Shown: one piece after another, positions 1-9,107 of the stretch | Numbering within the stretch: the first letter of the stretch is position 1 | Layout of the letters: each line of letters starts with the position of its first letter | Position numbers and translations under genes: made by a program | From: Cyclostephanos tholiformis | Taxonomy: Eukaryota > Bacillariophyta > Thalassiosirophyceae > Thalassiosirales > Thalassiosiraceae | Assembly: GCA_036939975.1 (NCBI GenBank) | Contig: JALLPB010000644.1 | Span: forward strand, 1 to 15,920 | Direction of reading: 5' to 3' | DNA length: 15,920 nucleotides | The notes under the pieces: model-generated | What the model saw: only the letters and a program-made list of their open reading frames with translations | Told to the model about the DNA's origin: nothing | Database searches by the model: none

Positions 1-1841
1 TTCGAAATAAGCCTCCAGCGGGTGTCCGGCCTATTCTCACCGTTGGGTTTGGGACAAGGGGTCAGGTCGATCTAATTGACTTTCAGTCCCTCCCCAATGG
101 AGAGTTCAAGTACCTACTCAATTACATTGACCACGGGATTAAGTTTCTGTTCAGTATCCCCCTCAAGTTCAAGAGGGCATCGTGCATTGCATATGCACTA
201 CTGGAGATATTCACGGTGATTGGTCCTCCAATGATTCTCCAATCTGATAATGGAAGGGAGTTCCTCCAGGCCGCAATGACAAGGAGGCAGAAGGACAAGT
301 ACACGGGCAAGCTAATCGCACTCACTAAACACGACCTCACAAAGATCATCACCAATGTGAGGGAATTGTGGCCTGAATGCCGCATGGTAGGGGGATCACC
401 AAGGCACTCTCGATCTAATGGTGGCATTGAACGTGTCAATCGTACGGTCGGAGAAAAGCTCGGCGCCTGGATGAGGGAGACCAATTGGTCCATTGGTTGC
501 CGTATCATCATGTGGCACTATAACACCCAAGTTCATGGTACCATCAAGCAATTGCCATATGAATGTATGTTCGGACAAGTTCCGCATGTTGGAATTTCAT
601 CTCTTGCACTAGATGCATCGATTATTGATACATTGAGCACAGAGGCCCAGTTGAACCGCGTATCTGAGTAAAACAGCAAGGTTGACATCGATGATGATGC
701 CAACAGTCCAGATTTGGATGCGGCTACTAGCGATGAATTTGTTGGAATCGATGCTGATGATATGGATATCAACAAAGACTGAGTACTCACTCCTGTAGAA
801 GCAGCAGATGAAACGGTGGTTGAGATTGACAATGGTGGTAATGGTAACGTCAATATGGACAAAGATGAATTGTCCGATACTCCTGTAGCAAAAGTTGTGA
901 ATGTTAACGATGAGGATTCATTGGAAGTGTGGTTTGGTGCGGTAGAAAAGCTGGCTGAGAGTGTATTCATTGATCTAGAGTACCTGAGCAATCTCTCACT
1001 GCGCAAGAGGGTACCAATTGCATGGTGTGTTGACACACGTGATGTACATCAAGTATCGTTTGTTCCGGCATACTTGTTAAGGGAAACCAAAAATATGTGG
1101 GAGGTAACTGATGTGGATGACATGGTGCTGCAGAATCTTGATTGGACGGGTGACGAGGGGTTAGACAACATGATGGGGATATATATTCAGCATCCGGCAA
1201 AAAGATTCATCGTATTAGGAGAAGCGACCCCTAGCTACACTTACAGCTGCCAACACTTCTGCGGCATCGCTTGCGGTTTCACCAAAGAGAAGGCATTATG
1301 CAAGCGTGCAGCTGAAAACATCGCCAAATCAGCTTCCAAGATGAAGGCTCGTGCCATCACGAAGTCTGGAGTGAATCACTTTGATGTTAGCAACGTAGGC
1401 AAGGTTGCCCTAGCGGATGTGGATAGGGCAAAGACAGACCCCCAGAACCTTACAGGTGTGATTGTTAATGTTAATCCGAAGACTATGACGGCTAGAGTTG
1501 CGGTGAAGTCGGGGGTTCTGAAGAACTGGTATGCTTACCACAAGCTGTCTCTCGTCACTGAATCCGGTAATAATGTTGAGCTGCTTGGATTGAGGGATGC
1601 TTTAGTTGGATGGAGTATGATGGCGACAATCACCGAAAGAGAGGCAGCCCGAGATCAGTCAATGGTTGGCGGTCAAGGCAAGGGTGGGGTTATCTGTAGC
1701 TGCAAGTCTGCTTGCCAAACGAGAGCATGCAGTTGCTTCAAGGCGGGACGTAGGTGCTCCTCCGCCTGCCATCGAAACAACCACAAATGCAGGAACCACG
1801 ACAAGGATGCCAACGACGATGCCAATGACGATGATAAATAA
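1..1841 (+). pseudogene. Transposon integrase with C-terminal CXC domain, 5'-truncated by the window edge, two in-frame stops
   Basis: One frame (codons starting at multiples of 3) is open from the left edge to the TAA at 669-671, then to a TGA at 780-782, then to the TAA ending at 1841. The first part has a retroviral-type integrase core: an early Asp in QVDLIDFQS, the second Asp in LQSDNGREF, and the Glu in SNGGIERVNRTV, with 60 residues between the last two. A basic, Gln- and Lys-rich insert explains the long spacing. An acidic linker follows (about 670-900), then a roughly 250-residue region containing a MTARVAVKSGVL segment, then a Cys-rich tail. From memory this order matches KRBA2/SCAND3-like integrases of Ginger or gypsy-related elements. 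Such an enzyme would insert element DNA into the nuclear genome. Because both stops lie in the shared frame, I read this as one decayed gene, not two. The TGA is one C-to-T step from CGA. The N-terminus and element end lie outside the window. Confidence 0.8.
1695..1790 (+). other. CXC (tesmin/TSO1-like) cysteine domain coding segment of the integrase gene
   Basis: The C-terminus of the preceding gene encodes nine cysteines in about 32 residues, with the order CSCKSACQTRACSCFKAG, then RRCSSACH, then KCRN. The spacing CxCx3CxxxxCxCFKAGxxCSxxCH is that of a tesmin/TSO1 CXC repeat, a zinc-binding DNA-contact module. In integrases of this group it probably binds element or target DNA (inference). 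A short Asp/Asn-rich tail follows before the TAA at 1839-1841. Confidence 0.75.
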
Positions 1842-1941
1842 TCTGTTTCTGTTACACTAAAGTAATTCAATTTATGTTTCCATTGTGTCCAGTGGTCGTA
1901 GGACTAATTTTGTTAACTAGAGCTAAGTACATGGTCCCATA

Positions 1942-2017
1942 TTTTGTATGGAGATTTGTATCTAGTAATTTTGTTAACATTTTTGTATGGAGATTTATCT
2001 AGTAATTTTGTTAACAT
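1942..2017. repeat. Tandem repeat, two units of 39 and 37 bp, plus a partial third
   Basis: The units at 1942-1980 and 1981-2017 both run TTTTGTATGGAGATTT to TAGTAATTTTGTTAACAT. They differ only by a 2-base indel. A third, partial start (TTTTTTGTATGG) at about 2018-2031 leads into the next repeat. The block follows the integrase stop codon and may be its 3' untranslated or terminal region. No terminal inverted repeat was recognised here. Confidence 0.8.
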
Positions 2018-2029
2018 TTTTTTTGTATG

Positions 2030-2552
2030 GCCAGTACTAGTATTTGATGTTCAATACCAGTACTGGCAGGCATCAAAAATGCCCGTACTGGTATTGGCAC
2101 GAGTGACAAAAGGAAAAATCCCAGTATGGGCATCGAGTGAATATACCAGTACCAGTATTGGCAGCAGATCCGTACCGGTACTGGCATTACTTGATCAATA
2201 CCAGTACTGGCAGACATAAAAAAATGCCCGTACTGGTATTGGCACGAGTGACAAAAGGAAAAATTCCAGTATGGGCATCGAGTGAATATGCCAGTACCAG
2301 CATTGGCAGCAGATCCGTACTAGTTCTGGTACTGGCAAAAAATATGAATGCAAGTACTGGTACAAACGTGACTCAAATGTGGCAATACCGGTACTGGAAA
2401 ATATGTACGCTGCCAATAGTGACCAAAGTAGGAAAAATATACTTTGGTCTCCGAATCTTAGGCCAGACTTTGGAAAATAAGGTAAACACTAGTAGTTCCA
2501 GTTTGGGTTACCAGTATACTGGTAATGGGCTGCCCCTGTACCAGTACTGGTA
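2030..2552. repeat. Palindrome-rich minisatellite built on CCAGTACTGG, with a 145-bp tandem duplication
   Basis: Two direct copies of about 145 bp lie at 2051-2194 and 2195-2339. They are almost identical in the middle, where 2081-2175 and 2226-2320 differ at about three positions. Across the block the motif GTACTGG or its complement CCAGTAC recurs roughly twenty times, often as a palindrome: CCAGTACTGG at 2057, 2201 and 2541, and an 18-base perfect palindrome at 2508-2525 (TTACCAGTATACTGGTAA). The open frames across it translate to repetitive Tyr-Trp-Gln and Val-Leu-Val strings. I therefore treat them as products of the repeat, not genes. The spacer 2553-2734 holds nothing else recognisable beyond the probable 5' leader of the next gene. 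Confidence 0.85.
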
Positions 2553-2734
2553 AAGTGCGCGTTTGGGGACTAACATATTCACGTACGATAGAGTTTACAG
2601 ATCTTCGTCACTGCGCGTGCATGCCATGCGCATACTCAAGAGTAACCGACCATGATAATATTATGATGTAATCGAGATCCGAGCTGATGCACCGCACCGC
2701 CAATCGACGAAGTAGATAGCAAGGAGGACGAAGC

Positions 2735-3064
2735 ATGATCATTGATGATCCCATAAATGTCCCAAGCACCGGAGCGCCGAAACTTCTTCATGTTCCCGAT
2801 CATGGACGACGCGAACAAGGGTCGCAACATACGACATCATCGTCGACCGATGCCGCCAACCCGCGATCGCACGTCCTCGTAGACGACGAAGGTCCACCCC
2901 CCACCCGTCACAACGTCCCCGACGCTTCCCCCCGCCGCTCTCCACCGAAAATGCGCAATCATCATACGTCGTCGTCGTCCTCCTCCTCCGTCGATCCCGT
3001 TCGACGAAACGGCCGCGACGTCGAATTGCCCTCGAGGCGCGTGGGCGATGCACCGCCTTCCTCC

Positions 3065-3095
<31 letters not shown>

Positions 3096-4708
3096 GGTCG
3101 CGGTCGGGCGGCGGACGCGAACACACCACCCATGAGAAGGAGGAGGAGGAGGAGGAGGAGGAGGTGGTGTCCGAACGAGTTCCCTTCACCTCCCCCCCGG
3201 TAACGTCGCCCTCGAGGAGGGCGACGGTAACGACGACTCACTCGGCCGCCGCACGATGGGGGGGAAGGGACGATGACGACGACGACTACGACGAAGATCG
3301 CGACGTGCGTAGTCGTCGAGCAGCGCGAGGTGGATCAGACGTGGGACCACCCCCGTCGGTGGTGGAGGAGACATCGACGATCATCGAGTTATCGAGTCGC
3401 GAAATCTCCTCGATCGGGGGGTTGCTCGATCGCGCCACGGAACTCCTCGGCGTGGACGACAATGACGACGACGACGACGGCGACGGGGCACGGCGGGACG
3501 GAAACGGAATCCACGAATCGACGATATACGCTCGTCGCGCTCGACGCGAGCGCATGCTCGAATATCGCGAGCTGGTGACCGCGTTCTGCTCGGAACAGCA
3601 ATGTCACGGCGACATCGACGGGGAGGAGTACATATCCCGACAGGACGCGCTGTGGCTGCTGAAGGAGCTTAAGTGGCGATACGACGACATCTTCGACGAG
3701 TGCGAGAGGGAGGACGAACGGTCGTTCGCAGATGGGGGAATATGGGACAACCATCATTTGAATCGAAATAGAGAGGTACGGGAGTGCGTGAAAAGTCTGG
3801 CGGGTATCTTGAGGAAGGCGATCGATCGAGGTCGACGATGCGACGACCCATCCATCGATGGCGACGCTCGTATCCTACGGGATGAAATCGCATCGCTCAA
3901 TCAACGCCTGTCCTCCTTCGCGCGACGGCACGGGGAAATCTGCTCCTCCCACCACGATGACATGGAGGCGATGAAACGCGATTACCGAGACCAACTCGAG
4001 GGTAGGACGCAGTCCCTGGAACACCTAATGTCGAAAATATCGGAGCAGGAGGAGTGCATCAACCGAATTCGTAATGAGGCACAACAGGCCCAACAATCTC
4101 TCAGGGAGGAAAGACGAATGTTCGCATTGAGCAAGGAGGGCACATCCGCTAGGATAAGATACCTCGAGGGTATGATGCGATCGTTGCAAGCCGAATTGAG
4201 GGACAGGGAACGAATTGATCACGAGCTCCGGGGAACGACGTTGACGCCTCGTCCCGTCTTTTTACGCGATCTAACAGTCGCCATGGGAGAAACGGATACT
4301 TGGGATGAAGAGCAGGTGCGACTAGGAGCGACGAAGTCGCCGCCTCCCGCCTTTCCATGCGACTCGGCATTCGCCAATAAAATAGTAGGACATCCGCGGC
4401 ATGAAGATCCGATGCGGGATGGAGACGACGAGGCCGACGATCACGATTGCACCGAAGGCGATGGGCTGCTTCCTTCGGATGATGACACCAACGTTATAGC
4501 GTTATTACGCGAGGAGATCGCGTCGCTGGGAAATTCGCTTGCGCAGTCGGAAACTCGACGTGCCGACATGCTTGACGATTTTCAGAGGGAGAGGCAAGAG
4601 TATATAGCGCAGTACAAGAGGCTGAGCGAGGTCGTGAAGAAACTCGTCGTAGAAAGAGGAGCAAGCGGCGCAGGGGCACTAGTAATTGATGAAATCGCGC
4701 AGAATTAA
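2735..4708 (+). CDS. Uncharacterised 657-residue coiled-coil protein with low-complexity N-terminus
   Basis: This is an uninterrupted frame from ATG at 2735 to TAA at 4706-4708. I do not recognise the family and assign no function. Residues 1-200 are disordered and highly charged: Ser runs near 78-85 and 109-118, a Glu run near 136-143 and an Asp run near 179-184. A second acidic patch lies at about 240-250. Residues 270-370 look like a folded helical region (YRELVTAFC, ISRQDALWLLKELKW). Two heptad-rich coiled coils follow, at about 380-500 and 588-642, each containing an EIASL motif. There is no signal peptide or membrane segment, so a cytosolic or nuclear scaffold is the simplest inference. 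The start is the first ATG of the frame. The gene faces the DUF6824 remnant tail to tail across a 180-bp spacer. Its first part is far richer in GC than its neighbours. Confidence 0.8.
3056..3166 (+). repeat. In-frame trinucleotide microsatellites encoding Ser and Glu runs
   Basis: Within the coiled-coil gene, a TCG-type run (about 3061-3090) encodes ten serines and a GAG run (about 3136-3165) encodes eight consecutive glutamates with one codon only. A further GAC-rich stretch near 3269-3290 encodes the Asp run. Use of a single codon per run indicates replication-slippage expansion, and length variation between strains is expected. Confidence 0.8.
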
Positions 4709-4888
4709 GATTGTGCGAAGCGGTGCGGTCGTGATGCCGCCTTTGCGCGATAATGAGGGCTCGGGTGGTTATTGAATCTAGAATGAACTGAACCTCAGGG
4801 ATTTTAACAGAAATAGCAAGCGACGAAATTTCTCCTAAAGCTGACGTTTTTGGACATTAAATAAAATAGAAAAACAACAATAATTTCA

Positions 4889-5349
4889 TCATTTAGCTTG
4901 AAGAACTTGCAGCATTTGAACAGAAAACTCAACATATCTCTCCAGGGGGAGTGGGATATGGAGTGATCCTAGGAAATCAGCGTCTAGTTGTTGACCTGTT
5001 GATAACTCTGAGTGCATCTGTTGCCGGATTTTCGTTTGACCCTTGCGCAGAGCTTGTCTAGTCTTTTATGTTGCCTTAATGTTGCTGATATCATGGTACG
5101 TTTTAGATAGCTTGTCATATTCAAGAAATCTACCTCCAAAGTAACGAATCGCGGCAACTATCCCCTGGGACACTTTTGCCTTGTCAAGGTGATGGCACCT
5201 GGCATAAATTTGCTTGTCATAGATACCAACTCACGGTATGTCTCACTTCCAATAAGCTGCATAATGCCACTTCCGCAGCCATTGATAACATCAGAGCAAG
5301 TGGGGATGATGATGGGGTAGCTGGGAGTTTGTTGGGTCGCCTTTGTTGA
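4889..5349 (-). pseudogene. DUF6824-domain gene remnant, cut at its 5' side by a retrotransposon LTR
   Basis: Read leftwards from 5349, the first frame gives SDVINGCGSG followed by YRELVSM. A one-base shift near 5190-5200 moves into the frame giving KVSQGIVAAIRYFGGRFLEY and SKTYHDISNIKA, then a TAA at 5066-5068, then KTRQALRKGQTKI and a tail ending at TGA 4889-4891. This is the order of DUF6824: DVLCGRG-like start, FRELV, I-x-x-IR-x-x-GGRFL, then W/Y-x-x-v-x-d-x-KA followed by K-x-x-QALR. That domain is abundant in diatoms and of unknown function. The CGRG core is altered here to CGSG. The upstream coding part stops exactly at the LTR edge (5350), and no continuation was recognised beyond the far LTR. 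It is a pseudogene on three counts: stop, frameshift and truncation. Confidence 0.8.
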
Positions 5350-5560
5350 GGCAATAGCGATTGGATTAATTGATAGCCAATTTGACATTGGAAATCAAGA
5401 TATTGATTAATTTATGAGCTAGGGCCTACTACTAGAAGAAGGAGGGGATGATGAGAGATGACATGGAAACAAGGCATCTCTCCACATCACATTCTTCATG
5501 GGGATATTCGTATGCCTCTGAGTAGCCGGTATGGTGGTACCAGGAGACTGTGTCTCAACA
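5350..5560 (-). repeat. 3' LTR of the copia element
   Basis: This copy matches 9878-10086 end to end at about 91 percent. Its outer end abuts the DUF6824 remnant and carries a changed terminal dinucleotide. On the element strand the bases just inside the element read GCAGGGGTG before TGTTGAGAC, a short purine-rich stretch that may be the polypurine tract. Confidence 0.88.
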
Positions 5561-5925
5561 CACCCCTGCGGTGAAGGGGTAGGCCGAAGGGATCGGGCCT
5601 TCATTGGAGCATCAGTAGGTTCTTCCAATGGAATGAATTTGTTGGATCGGACTGTGGAAGGAAAAGAAGTGTGCCTAGTTTTGGTCAATGTAGGTGTAGA
5701 GGTGGGAACAATGATTTGATCTTCAGAATAGTCAAGAGGGCAATTCATCAAAATGCATGCATTAGGCAAAATTTGGCGCCCTGTAGGGCTTAGTGAGAAT
5801 ATCAGCCCACATCTGTTCAGTAGGACAGTATTGGAGATTAATTTCACCGGTGTTGTGGAAATGTCGGACAAAGAAATATTTGGCTTTGATGTGCTTTGAA
5901 TGTTTGGAGCTGGAAACATAGCCAT
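5561..5925 (-). pseudogene. copia: C-terminal tail of pol between RNase H and the 3' LTR
   Basis: The tail continues in a third frame after RNase H with ILMNCPLDYSED, then a Pro/Thr/Ser-rich stretch that runs on into the LTR. Two frame changes are needed to reach it. One is at the CCC near 5785, where a lost C moves into a frame reading GAKFCLMHAF. The other is in a T run near 5748-5751. The MNCPxDYxED sequence is what I remember at the end of diatom copia polyproteins. No separate function is known. Confidence 0.65.
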
Positions 5926-6307
5926 TCTTAGCCAAAGAAAGGGTACTCATATTATCTTGGTAGAGGATGTTTGACTTGATTTTGTAGCCTTGGACCTCAA
6001 GGAACTGGTGGGCCCATAGAACATCACCAATTTTGTTGTATAGACCAATTAGTTTGCTTTCGCAGGAGCTTTTAGAAAGGATTTTTTGTTTGATAGATGA
6101 GCTGGTGGCAGCTCCGTGGCCAAATGTGAGAATGGAACCCATGTGTCCTTTGCAATCATCATGGAGTTGATGAGAAGCATCAATGTACCAAGCAATGTTG
6201 GAGAGAGACTCAGCAGAAAGGGTGAAGTGTAAATGACGTGTTGAAAATGAATATTTAAGTACACGTTTGAGTTTACCCCAGTCATCATTGTTCAGGGCGT
6301 TTAACAT
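5762..6307 (-). pseudogene. copia RNase H domain
   Basis: The frame gives DDWGKLKRVLKY, then WYIDASHQ (first Asp), SKSSCESKLIGLY (Glu), YQDNMSTLSLA (Asp), KHIKAKYFFVRHFH and QMWADILTKP. These are the blocks of the Ty1/copia RNase H, which degrades the RNA strand during reverse transcription. All core acidic residues are visible, which makes this the best-kept domain of the element. It is separated from the reverse transcriptase by a frameshift near 6295-6300, and a lost base near 5785 ends the frame early. Several expected Arg and Thr positions read His and Met. Confidence 0.88.
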
Positions 6308-7528
6308 GAGTGGTGAGGAAGGCTACCATTGTTTGAATATCACGGCAGACGCAGGAGAGGAATAGGAGTTGGGCCATCGTATGATGAAAGCCACGGGCTT
6401 GTTCCTCTGAGAGGTATATGGTTTCATTCGGTGGCCATACCTGAAATAGGCAATCACCCGCCGGTGTGGATTGCACCCCCATAATCTTTTTGGGGAAGGC
6501 ATTGATGATCTGTTTGATGTATGGGATCATGTCAATGCGAACTTCTCCGCTGTTGGAAAAATTGAGATTCATTTTCAGGTAAATATGCCGGGGGCCACAA
6601 ACAACATTCAGTTTCTTGTCATGTGTATTGTATCATTGTGCAAGCCAAGCAAGGAAGGTAGTAATGACCGTTGAATTGATGTGGCCAATGCAAAGATCAT
6701 CGACATGCCAGCAAACAGTTAATTGTTCACCATCAATGAATTTGTTGGCAATGCAAGGGTCGTAAGGATTGATTTCAAAAATAGAAATTAGGTCAGCAAC
6801 CAGCTTGCGATTAAAGAGCAAGGCACTCTTCATCATGCCATAGACTGCTTTTTCCAGCTGGACGTAGAGGATGGATTTTCCTTTTGTGTTGGTGGTAACA
6901 TTCTGACGGTAAAGGGACGGTGTAACTTTAACCAAGAGCTAAGCAAGAATTCTGTTGAGATGCATCAATACATAATCTGGGTTATCTGCCTGCAAGAATG
7001 CACCAGGGGTGTTTTGTAAGTAGTGACGTCTCTTTTTTCATGAGCGAAAATGGTTCCTTGAACAAAAATGGCCTCTGTCATAACTGTTGGAGCAGCAACT
7101 TCTTCTTTTGCGATGTGTTGTCATTGGACACTCCCGTTAGCACAAGCGTGCACCTTCAGTTCACCAGAATGTTTTTCCGTGAGAAACATGAGAGAAGAGA
7201 GAGCTTGGCAGCGGTCGTCATGGGAGAGGGAGTGCGGATCACAGGGGCAAACACAGTTCATGGTGTGTAGCTGTGATAGTTCTTTTGTGACAGTGGCATT
7301 GGCACAGGGTCCAAATCTTTTAAAACCTGCTTTCAAACCATATTGTTTCTTCGAGGGGTGGCCTTGACGAGCAAACTCCATGCTTGTTGCTGTATGAACT
7401 ATGACATAATGGCAAAGGTGAGCCATACGTACCTCATCCTGGATGGCAAGGTCGACATTTGTGTCCCCTGCCATGTGATATGGATGTTCGAGTGGTTGTT
7501 GTTTTTCCTCCGCGACTGTGGTGAACAC
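6285..7528 (-). pseudogene. copia reverse transcriptase domain, broken
   Basis: Blocks in order are the N-terminal VTKELSQLH and LSSLMFLTEK, then TGA 7121-7123, then VAAPTVMTEAIF, a frameshift near 7011, TPGAFLQADNPDYVLM, TAG 6939-6941, QLEKAVYGMMKSALLF, NPYDPCIANK, the catalytic block WHVDDL (VDD at 6696-6704), TGA 6633-6635, DKKLNVV, and MIPYIKQIINAFP to HHTMAQLLFL. This is the RVT_2 (copia) polymerase that would copy element RNA into DNA. The Asp pair is intact, but the first catalytic Asp, expected just before PGAFLQA, is not visible: that place reads YKT beside the frameshift. Neither continuous translation nor activity is possible. Confidence 0.9.
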
Positions 7529-8120
7529 ACATGGTAGTCATCAAAATTGCACAGGAGATGTTTTGTACGTGTGGATGTATGTGTAGACTGAGAGGAAGGC
7601 GGGATGTGTGACATGCATGGATGATGAGGATGAGGGGAATTAGTGGTCACCACCTCCTGTGCTGCTGAGTCCTGTGCTGCTACGGGTTCCTGTTTAATGA
7701 AAGGTGAAACAACATCATGAGGTGGGGTGTAGAGAATGTTATCATCCACATCAATTACTGGAGGGGGAGGAGGAAGGAGGTCTGTATTGTCCAAATTAGC
7801 ATTCCATACCGCCTCATCAGCAACATTTTCCCAATTAACTTTGTCCGTTGTGGAGGGCATAGGAAGCGTTGCCAAGGGCTGAGGGCTGTGGCAGGACAGG
7901 ACCACCCCTGGCATCTTGGCGGGGAGCTGAGGATAAGCCACCATCGGAGTAGGATCGAGCTCATCTTGGGGATCAGTGTTGTTGGGCCAATCAAAATGAA
8001 TCTTATGACAATCCATGAATACCAAAGAAGAAGAGAAGCCCTTGGGACTAGCAAGGGTAGCCACATGCTAGATAATAGAATCAGGAGCTGGGAGTTCCAT
8101 AAAATGGTGAGGTTGATGAC
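7399..8120 (-). pseudogene. copia integrase C-terminal part and linker before the reverse transcriptase
   Basis: After a frameshift near 8105-8125 the frame reads HFMELPAPDSII, a TAG at 8068-8070, VATLASPKGF, IHFDWPNNTD, LDPTPMVAYPQLPAKMPGV, and then a long Pro/Thr/Ser-rich linker (DLLPPPPPVIDVDD, SPFIKQEPVAAQ). This is the usual copia arrangement, in which a poorly conserved, unstructured linker joins integrase to reverse transcriptase. The frame changes again at about 7500-7530, before DLAIQDEVRMAHL. Confidence 0.75.
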
Positions 8121-8125
8121 AAGGC

Positions 8126-9107
8126 CAATAGCCAGGTTGAGGAAACTGTATGTTCCCTGGAGGTTGCCTGTAGGCCCAAGACAAATGACAGGGATGCCAT
8201 GAGACTACATGGTGTTGGTGGGCATATTCTCCTCATGGACTTTGCAGTAGGCACCGAACGGAGCACCGCAGTGATGTTTGGCATCAAGTTTGTGGTGGAG
8301 GATTATTTCACGGGGGCTGCATTGGCTGGAGATGCCTTTGTCCACCAGAAAATTGTTGAGCCAAAGAATGACATGATGAAGTAGATGGATAAGCATGATT
8401 TGTTGAAGGCGAGTGTAGGGGAGGGTGCAAATTATGCCACGGCAAGGTTCTTTAATGACCCGTATGTAACGCTCAATGTTGCCAACGTGCTCCGTGGCTG
8501 CAGTTGTGTTGAGGGTGGTGAGCTAGACGTGGTCCCGAACTTTTTCAAATTTGTTGTCCATAAGTATCATTTGAACTTTGAACCCCATGCATGCATATAC
8601 ATTGATAATCCGGTGGAGGAGGAAGCCAAGCTTGTCAGCCGTATGTGATGGAAAATGCTCGATGGTTGTTAGATTTATGTTTCTAGATGAGGATACAAGA
8701 GATGTGACACCATTAACAAACATGACGTTAGTGGTGAGGGTAACGTTTTTTTGGTTGTCCAAAATCTTCTGGGGGATATCAACAATCTCTGTATGGCCGT
8801 GGTCGGGTTGCCAGCATGCAGTTTTCTCACTAATGTTGGCAAGGTCAGGGCCGAAGATTTTGTGAGCATTGATGATGTCATTATTCGTAATGGGGCAATC
8901 TTTTAAAGGATTCATGCATACCAGACCCTGGAATTCACGCTCGAATGGGGCGCCTATCATCCCCATGAGATGGCAAGTGGGAGCAGCCACCTGAAGCTGC
9001 TTTTTGGTGAAGCCTTCAAATTGCTTTTGAACTGTTTGGATGGGAGATGGAGAATAATGAAGGTCAGCATCATCAACAAGGATAAAAGCGGCATCAGGGG
9101 AGGGCAT
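8126..9107 (-). pseudogene. copia pre-integrase and integrase core, with stops and a substituted catalytic position
   Basis: The frame holds QKQFEGFTKKQLQVA, CPITNNDIINAHKIFGPDL, KNVTLTTNVMFVNGV, ILMDNKFEKVRDHV, a TAG at 8523-8525, then EHVGNIERYIRVIKE, MLIHLLHHVILWLNNF, SPREIILHH, HHCGAPFGAYC, a TAG at 8205-8207, and GIPVICLGPTGN. This is a copia integrase, which joins element DNA to the chromosome. The second Asp (8556-8558) and the Glu (8472-8474) are present. The first Asp, expected in the TxDxMFVN block, is Asn (8727-8729). Frame entry from the protease is by a shift in a C-rich run near 9095-9107. Confidence 0.88.

Noticed and set aside
2030..2552. CRISPR-like appearance of regularly repeated short palindromes
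   Set aside because: Spacing is irregular, the intervening segments are themselves repeated, and the genome is eukaryotic.
1944..2553. Open frames on both strands across the minisatellite
   Set aside because: They translate the repeat itself (Tyr-Trp-Gln, Val-Leu-Val strings) and have no support as genes.
2739..3890. Several open frames antisense to or overlapping the coiled-coil gene, rich in Arg and Ser
   Set aside because: They are shadows of GC-rich trinucleotide repeats in the real gene, with no domain-like sequence.
7717..8384. Plus-strand open frames within the copia element
   Set aside because: They are antisense to recognisable integrase and linker sequence on the minus strand.
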